A stretch of DNA of 64,000 nt from SAR116 cluster bacterium AG-313-A07 (GCA_003284265.1 QBVV01000004.1:43261-107260); one strand, 5' to 3'; counted from the first letter of the stretch, positions 19,362 to 29,155 are shown. Made by a program: numbers and translations. The notes: generated by a model not told the origin, from the sequence alone.

Positions 19362-20447
19362 TTAAGTGTCACATTGTGCTTTAAATCGCAAAATATGATC
19401 GGCTAAGACACAAGCCATCATTGCTTCTCCTACCGGAACTGCTCTAATACCCACGCAGGGATCATGTCTTCCTTTTGTTATAACCTCAATTTCCGAACCA
19501 AATCTATCTATTGATTTTCGTGGTGAAAGTATTGAACTTGTCGGTTTCACTGCAAACCTAACAATAATTGGTTCGCCTGTCGTTATTCCTCCGAGGATTC
19601 CTCCAGCCGTATTGGTTAAAAACCTGGGCTCTCCATTAATTATTCGCATCTCGTCAGATGCCTCGTTCCCAGGAGTCGATACAATATTAAACCCATCCCC
19701 AATTTCAACTGCCTTAACTGCATTTATTGACATCATTGCACTGGCTAAATCACTATCTATTTTTCCATAAATAGGTTCACCAAGACCAATTGGGACGTCT
19801 GTCGCGACGATTTCTATTATCGCGCCGGCTGATGAACCAGATTTTCGGACATCATCTAAAAAAGTTGACCATTTGGAAGCTGCATCTTGGTCAGGTGACC
19901 AAAAAGGATTACGTTGAGTTTCCGACCAGTCCCAATTTTCTCTATTTATTTTATGGGGGCCAATTTGAACGAGTGCACCTCTTATTTTTATATTTTTTTC
20001 TGCTCTAGATGATAGTATTTTGTGAGCTATTGCTCCAGCAGCGACGCGCATCGCTGTTTCCCTTGCTGAGGATCTTCCTCCTCCACGATAGTCTCTAATG
20101 CCATATTTTTTCTCATAAGTATAATCAGCGTGACCAGGACGAAATTTATCCTTGATATCTCCATAATCCTTGGACCGCTGATCTTGGTTTTCGATCACTA
20201 GGCTAATTGATGTTCCTGTGGTTTTACCTTCAAAAACGCCTGATAAAATCCTTACTGTATCTGGCTCTTGTCGTTGGGTTGTGAAACGAGATTGACCAGG
20301 TTTGCGTTTATCTAAATAAATTTGTATATCAGCCTCGGTGAGTGGTATTAATGGGGGTACTCCGTCTATTACGCACCCTATAGCCGGCCCATGGCTTTCA
20401 CCCCATGTGGTGAATCTAAATAACCGCCCAAAACTATTACTTGTCAT
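19362..20447 (-). CDS. aroC: Chorismate synthase
   Basis: Converts 5-enolpyruvylshikimate 3-phosphate to chorismate using reduced FMN, the last common step of aromatic biosynthesis. The 361-residue protein begins [20 protein letters not shown], the family N-terminus, which fixes the start at 20447. [31 protein letters not shown] and [14 protein letters not shown] signatures are all present. It sits 20 bases after fabI on the same strand, a common alphaproteobacterial pairing. The functional link is only positional. Confidence 0.96.
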   Translation of the reverse strand: MTSNSFGRLFRFTTWGESHGPAIGCVIDGVPPLIPLTEADIQIYLDKRKPGQSRFTTQRQEPDTVRILSGVFEGKTTGTSISLVIENQDQRSKDYGDIKDKFRPGHADYTYEKKYGIRDYRGGGRSSARETAMRVAAGAIAHKILSSRAEKNIKIRGALVQIGPHKINRENWDWSETQRNPFWSPDQDAASKWSTFLDDVRKSGSSAGAIIEIVATDVPIGLGEPIYGKIDSDLASAMMSINAVKAVEIGDGFNIVSTPGNEASDEMRIINGEPRFLTNTAGGILGGITTGEPIIVRFAVKPTSSILSPRKSIDRFGSEIEVITKGRHDPCVGIRAVPVGEAMMACVLADHILRFKAQCDT

Positions 20448-20467
20448 TTTGAATTTCCCATAGACGC

Positions 20468-21280
20468 CTATACGACTGATATGTCGGGTGCATCTACTGC
20501 TTTCATGCCTACAATATTGTAACCACAATCGACGTGATGGATCTCACCAGAAACCCCGCTCGCTAAATCACTTAGTAAATACATTGCAGCCCCGCCAACA
20601 TCACCAAGAGTTACATTTCTCTTTAAAGGCGAGTTATATTGATTCCACTTTAAAATATAACGAAAATCACCTATCCCAGAAGCGGCTAGTGTCTTCATCG
20701 GACCAGCCGACAACCCATTAACGCGGATTCCTTGCGCGCCTAAATCAACGGCCAGATATCGAACGCTAGCCTCTAGCGCTGCTTTTGCTACGCCCATTAC
20801 ATTGTAATGCGGCATTACGCGTTCAGACCCATAATAGCTGAGCGTGAGAAGGCTTCCTCCATTTTCCATTAAATCGGCTGCATGCTTGGCCACGGACGTA
20901 AAAGAATAGCACGATATATCAAGTGTTCTTAAAAAATTATCTCTTGTAGTGTTAACATACTCGCCTTTTAATTCTTCTTTGTCTGAGTAAGCGATTGCGT
21001 GAACTAGGAAATCTAATTTCCCCCATTTTTTCCTTATTAACGCAAACGCTTCCTCAATACTTCTATCTTCCGTCACATCGCATTGCATAATCGTATCTGA
21101 ACCAACTGATTGTGCTAATGGTTCTAATCTTTTTAAAAGTGCTTCACCTTGGTAAGTGAATGCTAACTTCGCCCCATGCTCTGCAGCAGTTTTGGCAATG
21201 CCCCAGGCGATGGAACGTTCATTCGCTACTCCCATAACAAGGCCGCGTTTGCCTGCCATTACATTTGATACTGCATCCAT
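20468..21280 (-). CDS. fabI: Enoyl-[acyl-carrier-protein] reductase (NADH)
   Basis: Reduces trans-2-enoyl-ACP in the last step of each type II fatty-acid elongation cycle. It is a 270-residue SDR-like protein with the FabI cofactor motif [17 protein letters not shown]. The spaced Tyr-x6-Lys catalytic pair ([11 protein letters not shown]) and [14 protein letters not shown], the triclosan/substrate loop region, are also present. The ATG at 21280 is used; MAGKRG seven codons later is an alternative. aroC follows in the same transcript. This is the left border of the apparent 21.4-29.9 kb insertion. Confidence 0.95.
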   Translation of the reverse strand: MDAVSNVMAGKRGLVMGVANERSIAWGIAKTAAEHGAKLAFTYQGEALLKRLEPLAQSVGSDTIMQCDVTEDRSIEEAFALIRKKWGKLDFLVHAIAYSDKEELKGEYVNTTRDNFLRTLDISCYSFTSVAKHAADLMENGGSLLTLSYYGSERVMPHYNVMGVAKAALEASVRYLAVDLGAQGIRVNGLSAGPMKTLAASGIGDFRYILKWNQYNSPLKRNVTLGDVGGAAMYLLSDLASGVSGEIHHVDCGYNIVGMKAVDAPDISVV

Positions 21281-21414
21281 TTAAATCTCACAGTTCTTTC
21301 ATTAGTCACAAAAAGTATTATTTCTTAAGAATCCTATTTTACACCAAACATTACAAGGGGCAAATATGCGAACAATAATAATTAAACTGCAATGGCTCGG
21401 TGCGTCATACCTCA

Positions 21415-23877
21415 CTACGCCTTCAGGGCAATGTTCTCTGGATCGTAGGGACTCTCAGCGATAATTTTTGCTGGTAAAAGTTTGTCAAGAAGTCTCACTT
21501 GACATTCCTGACCGATGTTAGCGTGACCGCTTTCTATATATCCTAACATCAAAGATTTGCGAATAAAATGTCCATAACCTCCGGACGTACCCCTACCCAC
21601 TACTTTACCGTCTATGATTATAGGTTCATTCCCAAAAGAATCGGCGTCATTCGCTTCTATCTCTATCGTGCAGAATTTATTGGGTACGCTTTGTTCCTGC
21701 TGCTCGACTAAGGCCTGTCTTCCCGTGAATTCTCCTTTGTTTAATTTAATAAATCGGTGAAGATTGGCCTCAAGTGCTGAATTTTCTGCATTTAAATCAG
21801 TCCCCCATAATCGGTAAGATTTTTCTAACCTCATTGAATCCATAGCCCGCATTCCTACATTTTTAATCTCAAACTCTGCGCCTGCGTCCTGCAGTGCCTC
21901 GAAAAGTTGCAATTGATATTCGATGGGATGGTGCAGTTCCCAACCTAAAGAGCCAACAAAATTCACACGCATCGCTCGCACTTTTGGACAAAACCCAATT
22001 GGAATTTCCTGCATAGAAAGCCATTTGAAGGACTCGTTGGAGATATCAGCATCTGCGATCTTTTGTAAAACGGAGCGCGCATTCGGTCCTGCTAATACAA
22101 AAACGCCATATTGATTAGTTTTATCAGAAAGGTGAACAGAACCGTCTTTAGGCAGAGACTTCTGCAGGAAATCTAAGTCAATATTATGTGCTGCGCCTGG
22201 ACCAACCACAAAGAATTTCTCTCCTAGGATACCATCAGGGAGACGAGTAATAGTAAATTCCGATCGAATAGAGCCAGATGGATTCAAAGCGTGAACTAGA
22301 CTTAAAGCACCCACGTTTTTCGGAATATTATTGGCAACAAGCTTATCGATATATTCTCTTGCAGACCGTCCCTCTATCTCAAATTTAGAAAAAGAGGACA
22401 GTTCTATCAAACCAACGTTTTCACGAGTGGCGCGAACTTCATTACCAACATGCTCAAACCAGTTTGACCTTCTGAATGAATAGTTATCTCTACGCCTCAC
22501 ATTTTGTGGTGCAAACCAATTTGGACGCTCCCAACCAAACCTAGCACCCCAAACGGCACCTGCCTTATCTAGTCTATCGTAAACGGGGGTAGTCTTTGCT
22601 GGACGGCCCTCCGCTCGCTCTTCCATTGGGAAGTGATTTACAAAAACGTGTGAATATGCTTCTTCATTCTTTATCTTTGCGAAATTTTTTGAAACAACGC
22701 CAAACCGTCTGGGGTCTACCCCAAGCATATCCACACTGGGCTCGCCATTGACTACCCATTCAGCTAATTGCCAGCCGGCTCCACCCGCTGCTGTGACTCC
22801 AAAGCTATGTCCTTCGGAGATCCAGAAGTTTTCCAAGCCAAAAGCTGGGCCAACCATAGGATTCCCGTCTGGAGTATAAGATATTGGACCATTAATTATA
22901 TCTTTTATTCCGGCGGTCTCAAAAGATGGTACACGATGCATAGCGGCCTCTAGGTGTGGCATTAACCTCTCAAGCTCCCCAGGAAAGAGATCTTTCTCAA
23001 ATGTTTCCGGAACACCATTGATAAAACAGGCTGGGGCTCCTTTCTCGTATGGACCGAGAATCCATCCCATTCTTTCTTCTCGTAGATAATATGAGGAATC
23101 AGATTCTCTCAAAACTGGGAGTTCACTATTACCCGCTTCCCGGTATTTTTGAAGTTCTGGATCAATATCGGTCACTATGTATTGATGCTCAACAGGAATG
23201 ACCGGTATTTGTAAGCCGACCATCTTGGCAGTCGAGATTGCATAATTCCCAGTACAGCAAACGACATGCTCGCATTTAATGTCGCCTTTGTTGGTTTTAA
23301 CGATCCACTCGCGACTAGAAGTACGATCTATTCCATTAACCTGCGTCTGCTGATTGATTTCTGCACCTAATTTTCGTGCACCTTGTGCTAACGCCATTGT
23401 GACATCCACAGGGGCGATATGACCATCAGTCGGATGCCAAAGAGCTCCTATCAGGCCATCCATGTTAGCTAAAGGCCAAAGTTTTTTGATTGCTGATACG
23501 TCGATCAAATGAGACTCAACGCCGATAGTCTCTGCAGTGCATTGGTAATTCCGATACTCGTCCATTCTTTCGGGGTTTCGTGCGAGGCGAAGATTCCCGT
23601 TAGTGTGCATCCCAACCGCCTGGCCAGTTTCAGTTTCCAAAGTTTTATATAGCTCAACAGAATATTGGTGAAGCTGACCGACTGAATAACTCATATTAAA
23701 TAGAGGCAAAAGACCAGCGGCATGCCAGGTCGAGCCAGCAGTTAATTCCGTCCTTTCTAATAATACGGCATCTGACCAACCTAGTTTTGCAAAATGATAG
23801 AGAGCACTTACGCCGACGACACCGCCTCCTATAATTACTACACGCGATTGATCTCTCATTTTATCTATCCTCATCAT
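21415..23877 (-). CDS. Dimethylglycine/sarcosine dehydrogenase-like FAD-GcvT protein
   Basis: An 820-residue flavoenzyme with the DMGDH/SARDH layout. It has an N-terminal FAD oxidase domain (VIIGGGVVGVSAL at 13-25), then GSTWHAAGLL with His52 matching the histidine that binds FAD covalently in DMGDH. A short FAO_M linker follows, then a GcvT-like folate domain (LSSFSKFEIEG, MRLEKSYRLWGTDL) and the GcvT C-terminal barrel (GRGTSGGYGH). Such enzymes demethylate N-methylated glycines and pass formaldehyde to tetrahydrofolate. It is transcribed away from the ABC operon, separated by about 166 bases, so the transporter may import its substrate or a precursor (inference). Sarcosine versus dimethylglycine cannot be settled by eye. 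Confidence 0.88.
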   Translation of the reverse strand: MMRIDKMRDQSRVVIIGGGVVGVSALYHFAKLGWSDAVLLERTELTAGSTWHAAGLLPLFNMSYSVGQLHQYSVELYKTLETETGQAVGMHTNGNLRLARNPERMDEYRNYQCTAETIGVESHLIDVSAIKKLWPLANMDGLIGALWHPTDGHIAPVDVTMALAQGARKLGAEINQQTQVNGIDRTSSREWIVKTNKGDIKCEHVVCCTGNYAISTAKMVGLQIPVIPVEHQYIVTDIDPELQKYREAGNSELPVLRESDSSYYLREERMGWILGPYEKGAPACFINGVPETFEKDLFPGELERLMPHLEAAMHRVPSFETAGIKDIINGPISYTPDGNPMVGPAFGLENFWISEGHSFGVTAAGGAGWQLAEWVVNGEPSVDMLGVDPRRFGVVSKNFAKIKNEEAYSHVFVNHFPMEERAEGRPAKTTPVYDRLDKAGAVWGARFGWERPNWFAPQNVRRRDNYSFRRSNWFEHVGNEVRATRENVGLIELSSFSKFEIEGRSAREYIDKLVANNIPKNVGALSLVHALNPSGSIRSEFTITRLPDGILGEKFFVVGPGAAHNIDLDFLQKSLPKDGSVHLSDKTNQYGVFVLAGPNARSVLQKIADADISNESFKWLSMQEIPIGFCPKVRAMRVNFVGSLGWELHHPIEYQLQLFEALQDAGAEFEIKNVGMRAMDSMRLEKSYRLWGTDLNAENSALEANLHRFIKLNKGEFTGRQALVEQQEQSVPNKFCTIEIEANDADSFGNEPIIIDGKVVGRGTSGGYGHFIRKSLMLGYIESGHANIGQECQVRLLDKLLPAKIIAESPYDPENIALKA

Positions 23878-24043
23878 AGCCCAGCACTCTATGTTTAATA
23901 AACTAAACGGGCTAGCTGACTATGCAAATAAAAAAGAAGTCTTGTTATGCTTTACAGTCCGTTAGTCGTTGCTTAGGGTTCCTTTTTGTAGGGTGGGTTT
24001 TTAAATATAACTCTCGACTGCGAATGGACGGGGACTGATAAAA

Positions 24044-25132
24044 ATGAAGGCTGATACAGATCACCTGGTTGAGTTTATAAATGTCCAAAAGACTTATGAT
24101 GGCGAAGAACTTGTAGTTAAAAACCTCAATCTTAAGATAAAGTCTGGTGAGTTTCTAACTATGCTCGGGCCTTCTGGATCCGGAAAAACAACGTGTTTGA
24201 TGATGATTGCCGGGTTTGAGACCCCTACGCATGGTAAGGTAATGCTTGGCAACGTAGAATTAAATAATGTCCCGCCTCACAAAAGAGGTATCGGGATGGT
24301 TTTTCAAAATTACGCATTGTTTCCCCACATGACCGTTTTTGAAAACTTGGCTTTTCCTTTAGAAGTAAGAGGAATGTCGGGAGTTGACATAGAAAAAAAA
24401 GTTAAAAATGCGTTAGATATGGTCGAATTGGGTCAATTTTCTTTCAGACGACCTGCGCAATTATCGGGAGGTCAACAGCAGCGTGTGGCGTTGGCTAGGG
24501 CCCTGGTTTTTGAGCCAGAGCTGGTTTTAATGGATGAGCCTCTAGGAGCTTTAGATAAAAACTTACGAGAACAAATGCAATATGAGATTAAGCATATTCA
24601 TGAGAACCTCGGGATGACAGTTGTTTATGTGACACACGATCAATCTGAGGCGCTTACAATGTCCGATAGAATAGCGGTCTTCAACGACGGTGTTATACAA
24701 CAATTAGCTGCGCCAGCAGAACTATATGAGCGGCCGGAAAATGCTTTTGTTGCTGAATTCATAGGTGAGAACAATCGGCTTTTAGGAAAGATAAAAGCAA
24801 TAGAAAATGACACTTGTTTTGTCGAGGTTGCAGGTGAGTCAATCTCCGCATTAAACGTTCAAAAGGAAAAGGTTGGGTCGGTGTGCAGTCTATCCTTAAG
24901 GCCGGAGAGAGTAATTCTTAACCCTAAAAAAGATGACTGTGCGAACAACTTTAACGCAAAAATTGTTGAACTAATTTATTTGGGTGATCACATTCGTTGC
25001 CGAATGAATGTTTGCGCAAATGATGAATTTATCGTTAAAGTTCCTAACACGCAGCCTAATTTAACTTTAGCAGAAGGTGACGATGTGAAAGTTGGCTGGC
25101 ATATTGAAGATTGCAGAGCATTGGATGTGTGA
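24044..25132 (+). CDS. Pot-type ABC transporter ATP-binding protein
   Basis: A 362-residue ABC ATPase of the spermidine/putrescine (PotA) and related family. Walker A is GPSGSGKT near residue 42, the signature is LSGGQQQRVALARAL and Walker B is LVLMDEPLGALDK. The H-loop is VTHDQSEAL, and a C-terminal TOBE regulatory domain occupies residues 280-360. It opens a four-gene transport operon. The upstream 166-base gap is shared with the divergent dehydrogenase gene and probably holds both promoters. The substrate is not fixed by the ATPase; polyamines, betaines and opines are all handled by this family. Confidence 0.93.
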   Translation: MKADTDHLVEFINVQKTYDGEELVVKNLNLKIKSGEFLTMLGPSGSGKTTCLMMIAGFETPTHGKVMLGNVELNNVPPHKRGIGMVFQNYALFPHMTVFENLAFPLEVRGMSGVDIEKKVKNALDMVELGQFSFRRPAQLSGGQQQRVALARALVFEPELVLMDEPLGALDKNLREQMQYEIKHIHENLGMTVVYVTHDQSEALTMSDRIAVFNDGVIQQLAAPAELYERPENAFVAEFIGENNRLLGKIKAIENDTCFVEVAGESISALNVQKEKVGSVCSLSLRPERVILNPKKDDCANNFNAKIVELIYLGDHIRCRMNVCANDEFIVKVPNTQPNLTLAEGDDVKVGWHIEDCRALDV

Positions 25133-25176
25133 GAAATTGTAACTGATATTATTGATGTTGAGAAAGTAGTGGGGTG

Positions 25177-25201
25177 CAGCCTGATACTTATTTGTAGGCT
25201 G
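25177..25201 (+). promoter_or_regulatory. Stem-loop 1 ahead of substrate-binding protein gene
   Basis: CAGCCT and AGGCTG form a six-pair stem with a 13-base loop in the gap between the ATPase and binding-protein genes. It is not followed by a T-tract, so it is more likely an mRNA-processing or stabilising element than a terminator. Confidence 0.4.
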
Positions 25202-25224
25202 ACTTATATCGACATCTTCTAACC

Positions 25225-25239
25225 GCCGATATTATCGGC
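25225..25239 (+). promoter_or_regulatory. Stem-loop 2 in leader of substrate-binding protein gene
   Basis: GCCGAT-ATT-ATCGGC is a perfect six-pair hairpin that ends nine bases before the AAGGAG ribosome site (25248-25253) of the binding-protein gene. A 5' hairpin just upstream of the ribosome site, with a terminator-like hairpin at the 3' end, is the arrangement that lets solute-binding-protein mRNA accumulate over permease mRNA. Confidence 0.5.
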
Positions 25240-25260
25240 AACAATGTAAGGAGAATAAAA

Positions 25261-26349
25261 ATGAACCTCCCAATAAAAAGTAGTGCGGTTATATTTAGCC
25301 TCTTAACCTTTGGAGCCGGGTCAGCGTTAGCTGCGGATGCGTTAACTGTTGTTTCCTGGGGTGGCGCTTATACCAAAAGTCAATTGGAAGCATATCATAA
25401 ACCATATACAGAAAAATTTGGAACAAAAATACAGTCAGAGGATTACAACGGCGGTTTAGCCGAGGTTAGGGCTCAGGTTGAGTCAGGTAAAGTTACCTGG
25501 GATGTCATAGATGTTGAGGTGTCTGATGCTGTTCGAGGCTGTGATGATGGGTTATTTGAGACAATTTCTTCAAAGTCGCTACCCAAAGGTGCTAATGGCG
25601 TTACAGCCGAAAAAGATTTCATTCCGGGAGCGCTCACTGAATGCGCCGTCGGCTCAATTGTTTGGTCAACTATTTATGCTTATGACGCGGACAAGTATTC
25701 TGGCTCCAAACCAACGAGCTTAAACGACTTTTTTGATGTAAAAAAGTTCCCTGGTAAGCGCGGACTTCGTAAAGGTGCTAAAGTGAATTTAGAATGGGCA
25801 TTGATGGCGGATGGCGTTTCGCATAATGATGTTTACAAGGTCCTTGAGACAAAAGCAGGCCAAGACCGAGCATTTGCAAAACTTAGCAGCATTAAAGATC
25901 ACGTTCTTTGGTGGGAAGCAGGTGCACAACCTCCTCAGATGCTAGCGGATGGTGAAGTTGTTATGACGTCTGCGTACAATGGTCGCATTTTCAATGCAGC
26001 CGTCCAAGAGAAGAAAAACTTTGAAATAGTTTGGGATAAACAACTATTTGATTTTGACCTTTTCGCAATCATTAAAGGGACTCCGCGCCTAAACGAAGCG
26101 AAGCGCTTTGTCGGTTTTGCTACAGCCACCGAGCAATTGGCAAACCAGGCTAGTTGGATTTCTTATGGTCCAACTAGAAAGTCATCTATTAAACTGATTT
26201 CAACCCATGCAACATCAGGTGTTAAAATGATGCCTCATATGCCTACGGCACCGAATAATTTTAAAACAGCGGTGCTTGCAAATGCTGAGTTTTGGGCAGA
26301 TAACGGCGATGAATTGAATGAACGTTTCAACTCTTGGCTCGCTAAGTAA
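25261..26349 (+). CDS. Pot-type ABC transporter substrate-binding protein
   Basis: A 362-residue periplasmic binding protein. Residues 1-24 form a signal peptide ending ALA before ADALTVVSWGGAY, the usual beginning of the PotD-like/extracellular solute-binding family 1 domain. VTWDVIDVEVSDAVRGCDDG and later WEAGAQPPQMLADGEVVM are family landmarks. AAGGAG precedes the ATG by seven bases, a strong ribosome site. The gene is bracketed by hairpins on both sides, which should raise its level relative to the permeases. Ligand unknown; a methylated glycine or polyamine-like amine would fit the neighbours. Confidence 0.9.
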   Translation: MNLPIKSSAVIFSLLTFGAGSALAADALTVVSWGGAYTKSQLEAYHKPYTEKFGTKIQSEDYNGGLAEVRAQVESGKVTWDVIDVEVSDAVRGCDDGLFETISSKSLPKGANGVTAEKDFIPGALTECAVGSIVWSTIYAYDADKYSGSKPTSLNDFFDVKKFPGKRGLRKGAKVNLEWALMADGVSHNDVYKVLETKAGQDRAFAKLSSIKDHVLWWEAGAQPPQMLADGEVVMTSAYNGRIFNAAVQEKKNFEIVWDKQLFDFDLFAIIKGTPRLNEAKRFVGFATATEQLANQASWISYGPTRKSSIKLISTHATSGVKMMPHMPTAPNNFKTAVLANAEFWADNGDELNERFNSWLAK

Positions 26350-26361
26350 CTTTGGTAAAAT

Positions 26362-26395
26362 AGGGCGGGGTGTCAAAGCCCCGCCTTATTCTTTT
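26362..26395 (+). terminator. Strong hairpin terminator/attenuator inside ABC operon
   Basis: GGCGGGG (26364-26370) pairs perfectly with CCCCGCC (26379-26385) around an eight-base loop; A-T and G-T pairs extend it to nine, and ATTCTTTTT follows. It lies 15 bases after the binding-protein stop and before the permease genes, so only read-through transcripts would express the permeases. It also shows that a GTG at 26370, inside the stem, is an unlikely permease start. Confidence 0.8.
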
Positions 26396-26414
26396 TGATA
26401 GAACTTTAAATAAA

Positions 26415-27665
26415 TTGACCAAATCCTCATTAACCTCTACCGCCGATGGGCTTCCACTGAAGCAAAGCTTAAAAAAAGCTGAACGCGGACGTCGTTTTAA
26501 GGCACTGATGTTTGTTTTGCCTTTGCTTGCTTTTGTCTCTGTTTCATTTGTGCTTCCTATTTTTGATATGTTATTCCGAAGCGTAGATAACCCGGTAGTA
26601 TCAACGTATTTGCCTAAAACGATTGAAAAGCTGACTTTATGGAAGGGTAAGGAACTTCCAAAAGCGGAAGTGTTTGAGACACTCGCTAAAGAACTGTTAA
26701 TTGCGAAAAAAAATAGAACAATAGGGAAAGTCGCGGCCCGTCTTAATTTTGAGACAAGTGGTATGAGGAGTGCCATAAATAAAACGGTACGAAAAATAAA
26801 AAAATATAAGGGTACTCGCTACAAGGAAGCCTTGATAAAGTTTGATAAACGCTGGGGCGAAACAAATACCTGGGATACCATCAAAAGAATTGGGGACAGA
26901 TATACGGGGGTCCAATATCTTGCAGCGTTAGATCTCAAAATGGGACCAGAGGGTAGCATTATTGCGCAACCTGAGGATAGGCAGATTTATGTAAAAATTT
27001 TTCTAAGAACATTATGGATTAGCTTAGTGGTTACATTAACCTGCCTGTTGCTTGCGTTTCCCGTTTCGTATTTGCTGGCCACTCTTCCTTTGCGAGTAAG
27101 CAATATATTGATGGTGATGGTTTTGTTGCCATTTTGGACGTCGCTGCTTGTGCGAACGACCTCTTGGATTGTTCTGCTTCAGAGAAACGGGGTGGTTAAC
27201 GATATTATAGTCTGGCTTGGGATAATTGATGATGGTTCACGCATCCAGATGGTATATAATCAAACAGGTACCCTAGTGGCGATGACACAAATTTTACTAC
27301 CTTTTATGATACTGCCACTATACAGCGTTATGAAAACTATATCGCCGTCTTATATGAAAGCTGCAAGGTCTTTAGGTGCCTCTCCTCTAAGAGCATTTGC
27401 GCGCGTGTATGTTCCCCAAACAGTACCAGGGATTGGTGCAGGCTGTTTGCTCGTTTTTATCTTATCAATCGGCTATTACATAACTCCCGCATTAGTAGGA
27501 GGACAATCGGGACAATTAATTAGTAATTTTATAGCGTATCATATGAAGTCTTCTCTAAATTGGGGACTTGCGGCCGCTTTGGGAACTATTTTGTTATTTG
27601 CGGTGCTCAGTCTCTACTGGCTTTACAATAAAATTGTAGGCATCGATAACATGAAGTTAGGATAG
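26415..27665 (+). CDS. Pot-type ABC transporter permease with large periplasmic insert
   Basis: An inner-membrane permease of the PotB type, about 416 residues if the TTG at 26415 is the start; a GTG at 26370 lies within the terminator stem. The first membrane helix is at 30-52. It is followed by about 140 hydrophilic, lysine-rich residues (55-193) facing the periplasm, then five helices. The EAA-like loop SPSYMKAARSLGASPLRAFARV contacts the ATPase. E. coli PotB is about 275 residues, so the insert accounts for the extra length. The second permease follows after four bases. The start codon is not certain. Confidence 0.87.
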   Translation: MTKSSLTSTADGLPLKQSLKKAERGRRFKALMFVLPLLAFVSVSFVLPIFDMLFRSVDNPVVSTYLPKTIEKLTLWKGKELPKAEVFETLAKELLIAKKNRTIGKVAARLNFETSGMRSAINKTVRKIKKYKGTRYKEALIKFDKRWGETNTWDTIKRIGDRYTGVQYLAALDLKMGPEGSIIAQPEDRQIYVKIFLRTLWISLVVTLTCLLLAFPVSYLLATLPLRVSNILMVMVLLPFWTSLLVRTTSWIVLLQRNGVVNDIIVWLGIIDDGSRIQMVYNQTGTLVAMTQILLPFMILPLYSVMKTISPSYMKAARSLGASPLRAFARVYVPQTVPGIGAGCLLVFILSIGYYITPALVGGQSGQLISNFIAYHMKSSLNWGLAAALGTILLFAVLSLYWLYNKIVGIDNMKLG

Positions 27666-27669
27666 GCCG

Positions 27670-28521
27670 ATGGCATTTCCTCCCTACACTGGACTTGGTG
27701 GAAAAATAAGCCACTACAGTTTTCTGATATTTTGTGCCTGTGTATTCTTATTTCTGATTGCACCGATACTTGTTATCATACCTTTGTCTTTCAATGCCGA
27801 ACCTTATTTTACCTTTACCGAAGGTATGATGTCTCTAGATAGAGAGGCGTATTCGATCCGTTGGTATAAAGATATTGCAACTAACCCTCAATGGATTTTT
27901 TCAGCAAAAAATAGTATCATTGTAGCTACTTCCTCAACCGTGATAGCAACTGTTTTGGGTACTTTAGCAGCACTTGGACTGAGTCAATCTCATATGCCAT
28001 ATAGACCCTTAGTGATGGGTGTACTTATTTCTCCGATGATTGTGCCTCTAATTATTTCTGCGGCTGGAATGTTTTTTTTCTACTCTAAAATTGGATTATC
28101 ACAAACGATGCCCGGGTTGATCTTAGCTCATGCTGTGCTTGGAACTCCGTTTGTCGTTATAACCGTGACGGCGACACTTGCTGGCTTTGACCACTCATTA
28201 ACTAAAGCTGCACAAAGTCTAGGGTCGGGAACGTCTCGAACATTTTTCAAAATACAGATGCCATTGATTTTACCAGGCGTTGTTTCGGGAGCCTTGTTTG
28301 CTTTCATTACATCATTTGATGAAGTGGTTGTTGTTTTTTTTCTTGCTGGTTTTGAACAACGCACAATACCAAGGCAAATGTGGGCGGGTATTCGGGAACA
28401 AATCAGTCCAACAATTCTAGCTGTCGCTACTATTTTAGTGTGCGTTTCTATCTTACTGCTTACAACGGTTGAATTATTGCGACGAAGAAATGAACGATTA
28501 AGGGGCGTTTCACCCGGCTAG
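27670..28521 (+). CDS. Pot-type ABC transporter permease (PotC-like)
   Basis: The 283-residue second permease of the importer with six predicted membrane helices. The cytoplasmic EAA-type loop FDHSLTKAAQSLGSGTSRTFFKIQMP meets the ATPase; it is split here over residues 175-200. SFDEVVVVFFLAG and RTIPRQMW are typical of PotC relatives. It begins four bases after the first permease. Its TAG stop lies in the stem of a terminator hairpin, so the transport operon appears to end here. Confidence 0.92.
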   Translation: MAFPPYTGLGGKISHYSFLIFCACVFLFLIAPILVIIPLSFNAEPYFTFTEGMMSLDREAYSIRWYKDIATNPQWIFSAKNSIIVATSSTVIATVLGTLAALGLSQSHMPYRPLVMGVLISPMIVPLIISAAGMFFFYSKIGLSQTMPGLILAHAVLGTPFVVITVTATLAGFDHSLTKAAQSLGSGTSRTFFKIQMPLILPGVVSGALFAFITSFDEVVVVFFLAGFEQRTIPRQMWAGIREQISPTILAVATILVCVSILLLTTVELLRRRNERLRGVSPG

Positions 28522-28548
28522 ATCACAAAAGCTGGATTTTTTGTTTCT
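28514..28548 (+). terminator. Terminator at end of ABC operon
   Basis: CCGGCT (28514-28519) pairs with AGCTGG (28530-28535, one G-T pair) around a ten-base loop and is followed by ATTTTTTGTTT. The stem includes the stop codon of the second permease. It separates the transport operon from the downstream regulator-like gene. Confidence 0.6.
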
Positions 28549-28594
28549 TGTAAGATATCTTGACGTCGCGTGTCGTGTCTGGAAAGTTGGTGCA

Positions 28595-29155
28595 ATGTAT
28601 CGTGATAACTCTCTTATACCAAAAGAGGCCATTCGTATGGCGGCGTTGGGAGCACTAATAAATGGTAATCGAAGTTATATAGATATTTCGACGGAAGTTA
28701 GACAGTTTTCGGCCCGTATAGTGGGGCCCTCACTTGATCTTTTAGGAACCTCTATCGAACTCTTGAAGTTAGAGGGGCTAATTGAAGTCGTGGAAAACCC
28801 TGGTGGAGACGGTGAGGAGCTTTTGCGGCTGACAACAATTGGATTTCAAGAGCTAAAAGAGTATCTAAAATCAACAATTCGATCAGGAAGCTCGGATTTG
28901 AATAAACTAGTAGTTGCATTAAAGCTAAGGTTTATTGAAGTCCTAGAGCCATCCGAGAGGCTAGATCAATTGATTGGGTTGCAAACAATGTATCAAGCAG
29001 AAAGAAACCGTCTACGGGATTTGAGAAAACACAAAGAATGGTCGGCAGGCCTGTTACCCCGGCTCTTAGAACTAGAATTGGCTGTCACGGATCAGCGACT
29101 TTCGTGGTGTGGTGAACAAGTAGAAAAAATAGAAAAGATCATCAACTCCTCATAA
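28595..29155 (+). CDS. PadR-like winged-helix regulator (putative)
   Basis: A 186-residue protein. Residues 8-75 look like a winged helix (PKEAIRMAALGALINGNRSY, then LEGLIEVVE and LLRLTTIGFQELKEYL). Residues 80-186 are an alpha-helical C-terminal domain with a charged coiled-coil region, as in the PadR/virulence-activator family. The ATG at 28595 follows GGAAAG by about nine bases; a TTG at 28541 would start within the terminator. It lies directly after the ABC operon and may control it or the divergent dehydrogenase (inference). Its last six bases overlap the convergent SDR gene. Confidence 0.6.
   Translation: MYRDNSLIPKEAIRMAALGALINGNRSYIDISTEVRQFSARIVGPSLDLLGTSIELLKLEGLIEVVENPGGDGEELLRLTTIGFQELKEYLKSTIRSGSSDLNKLVVALKLRFIEVLEPSERLDQLIGLQTMYQAERNRLRDLRKHKEWSAGLLPRLLELELAVTDQRLSWCGEQVEKIEKIINSS

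Noticed and set aside
20448..20528. 27-residue N-terminal extension of chorismate synthase
   Set aside because: It enters the preceding fabI coding region and precedes the conserved [20 protein letters not shown] start.
23878..24043. Glycine or other riboswitch between the dehydrogenase-like gene and the ABC operon
   Set aside because: I could not trace a conserved aptamer fold; the gap looks like an ordinary divergent promoter region.
26370..26414. GTG start at 26370 for the first ABC permease
   Set aside because: The codon and the following residues fall within a strong terminator hairpin and its T-tract, so the true start is more likely the TTG at 26415.
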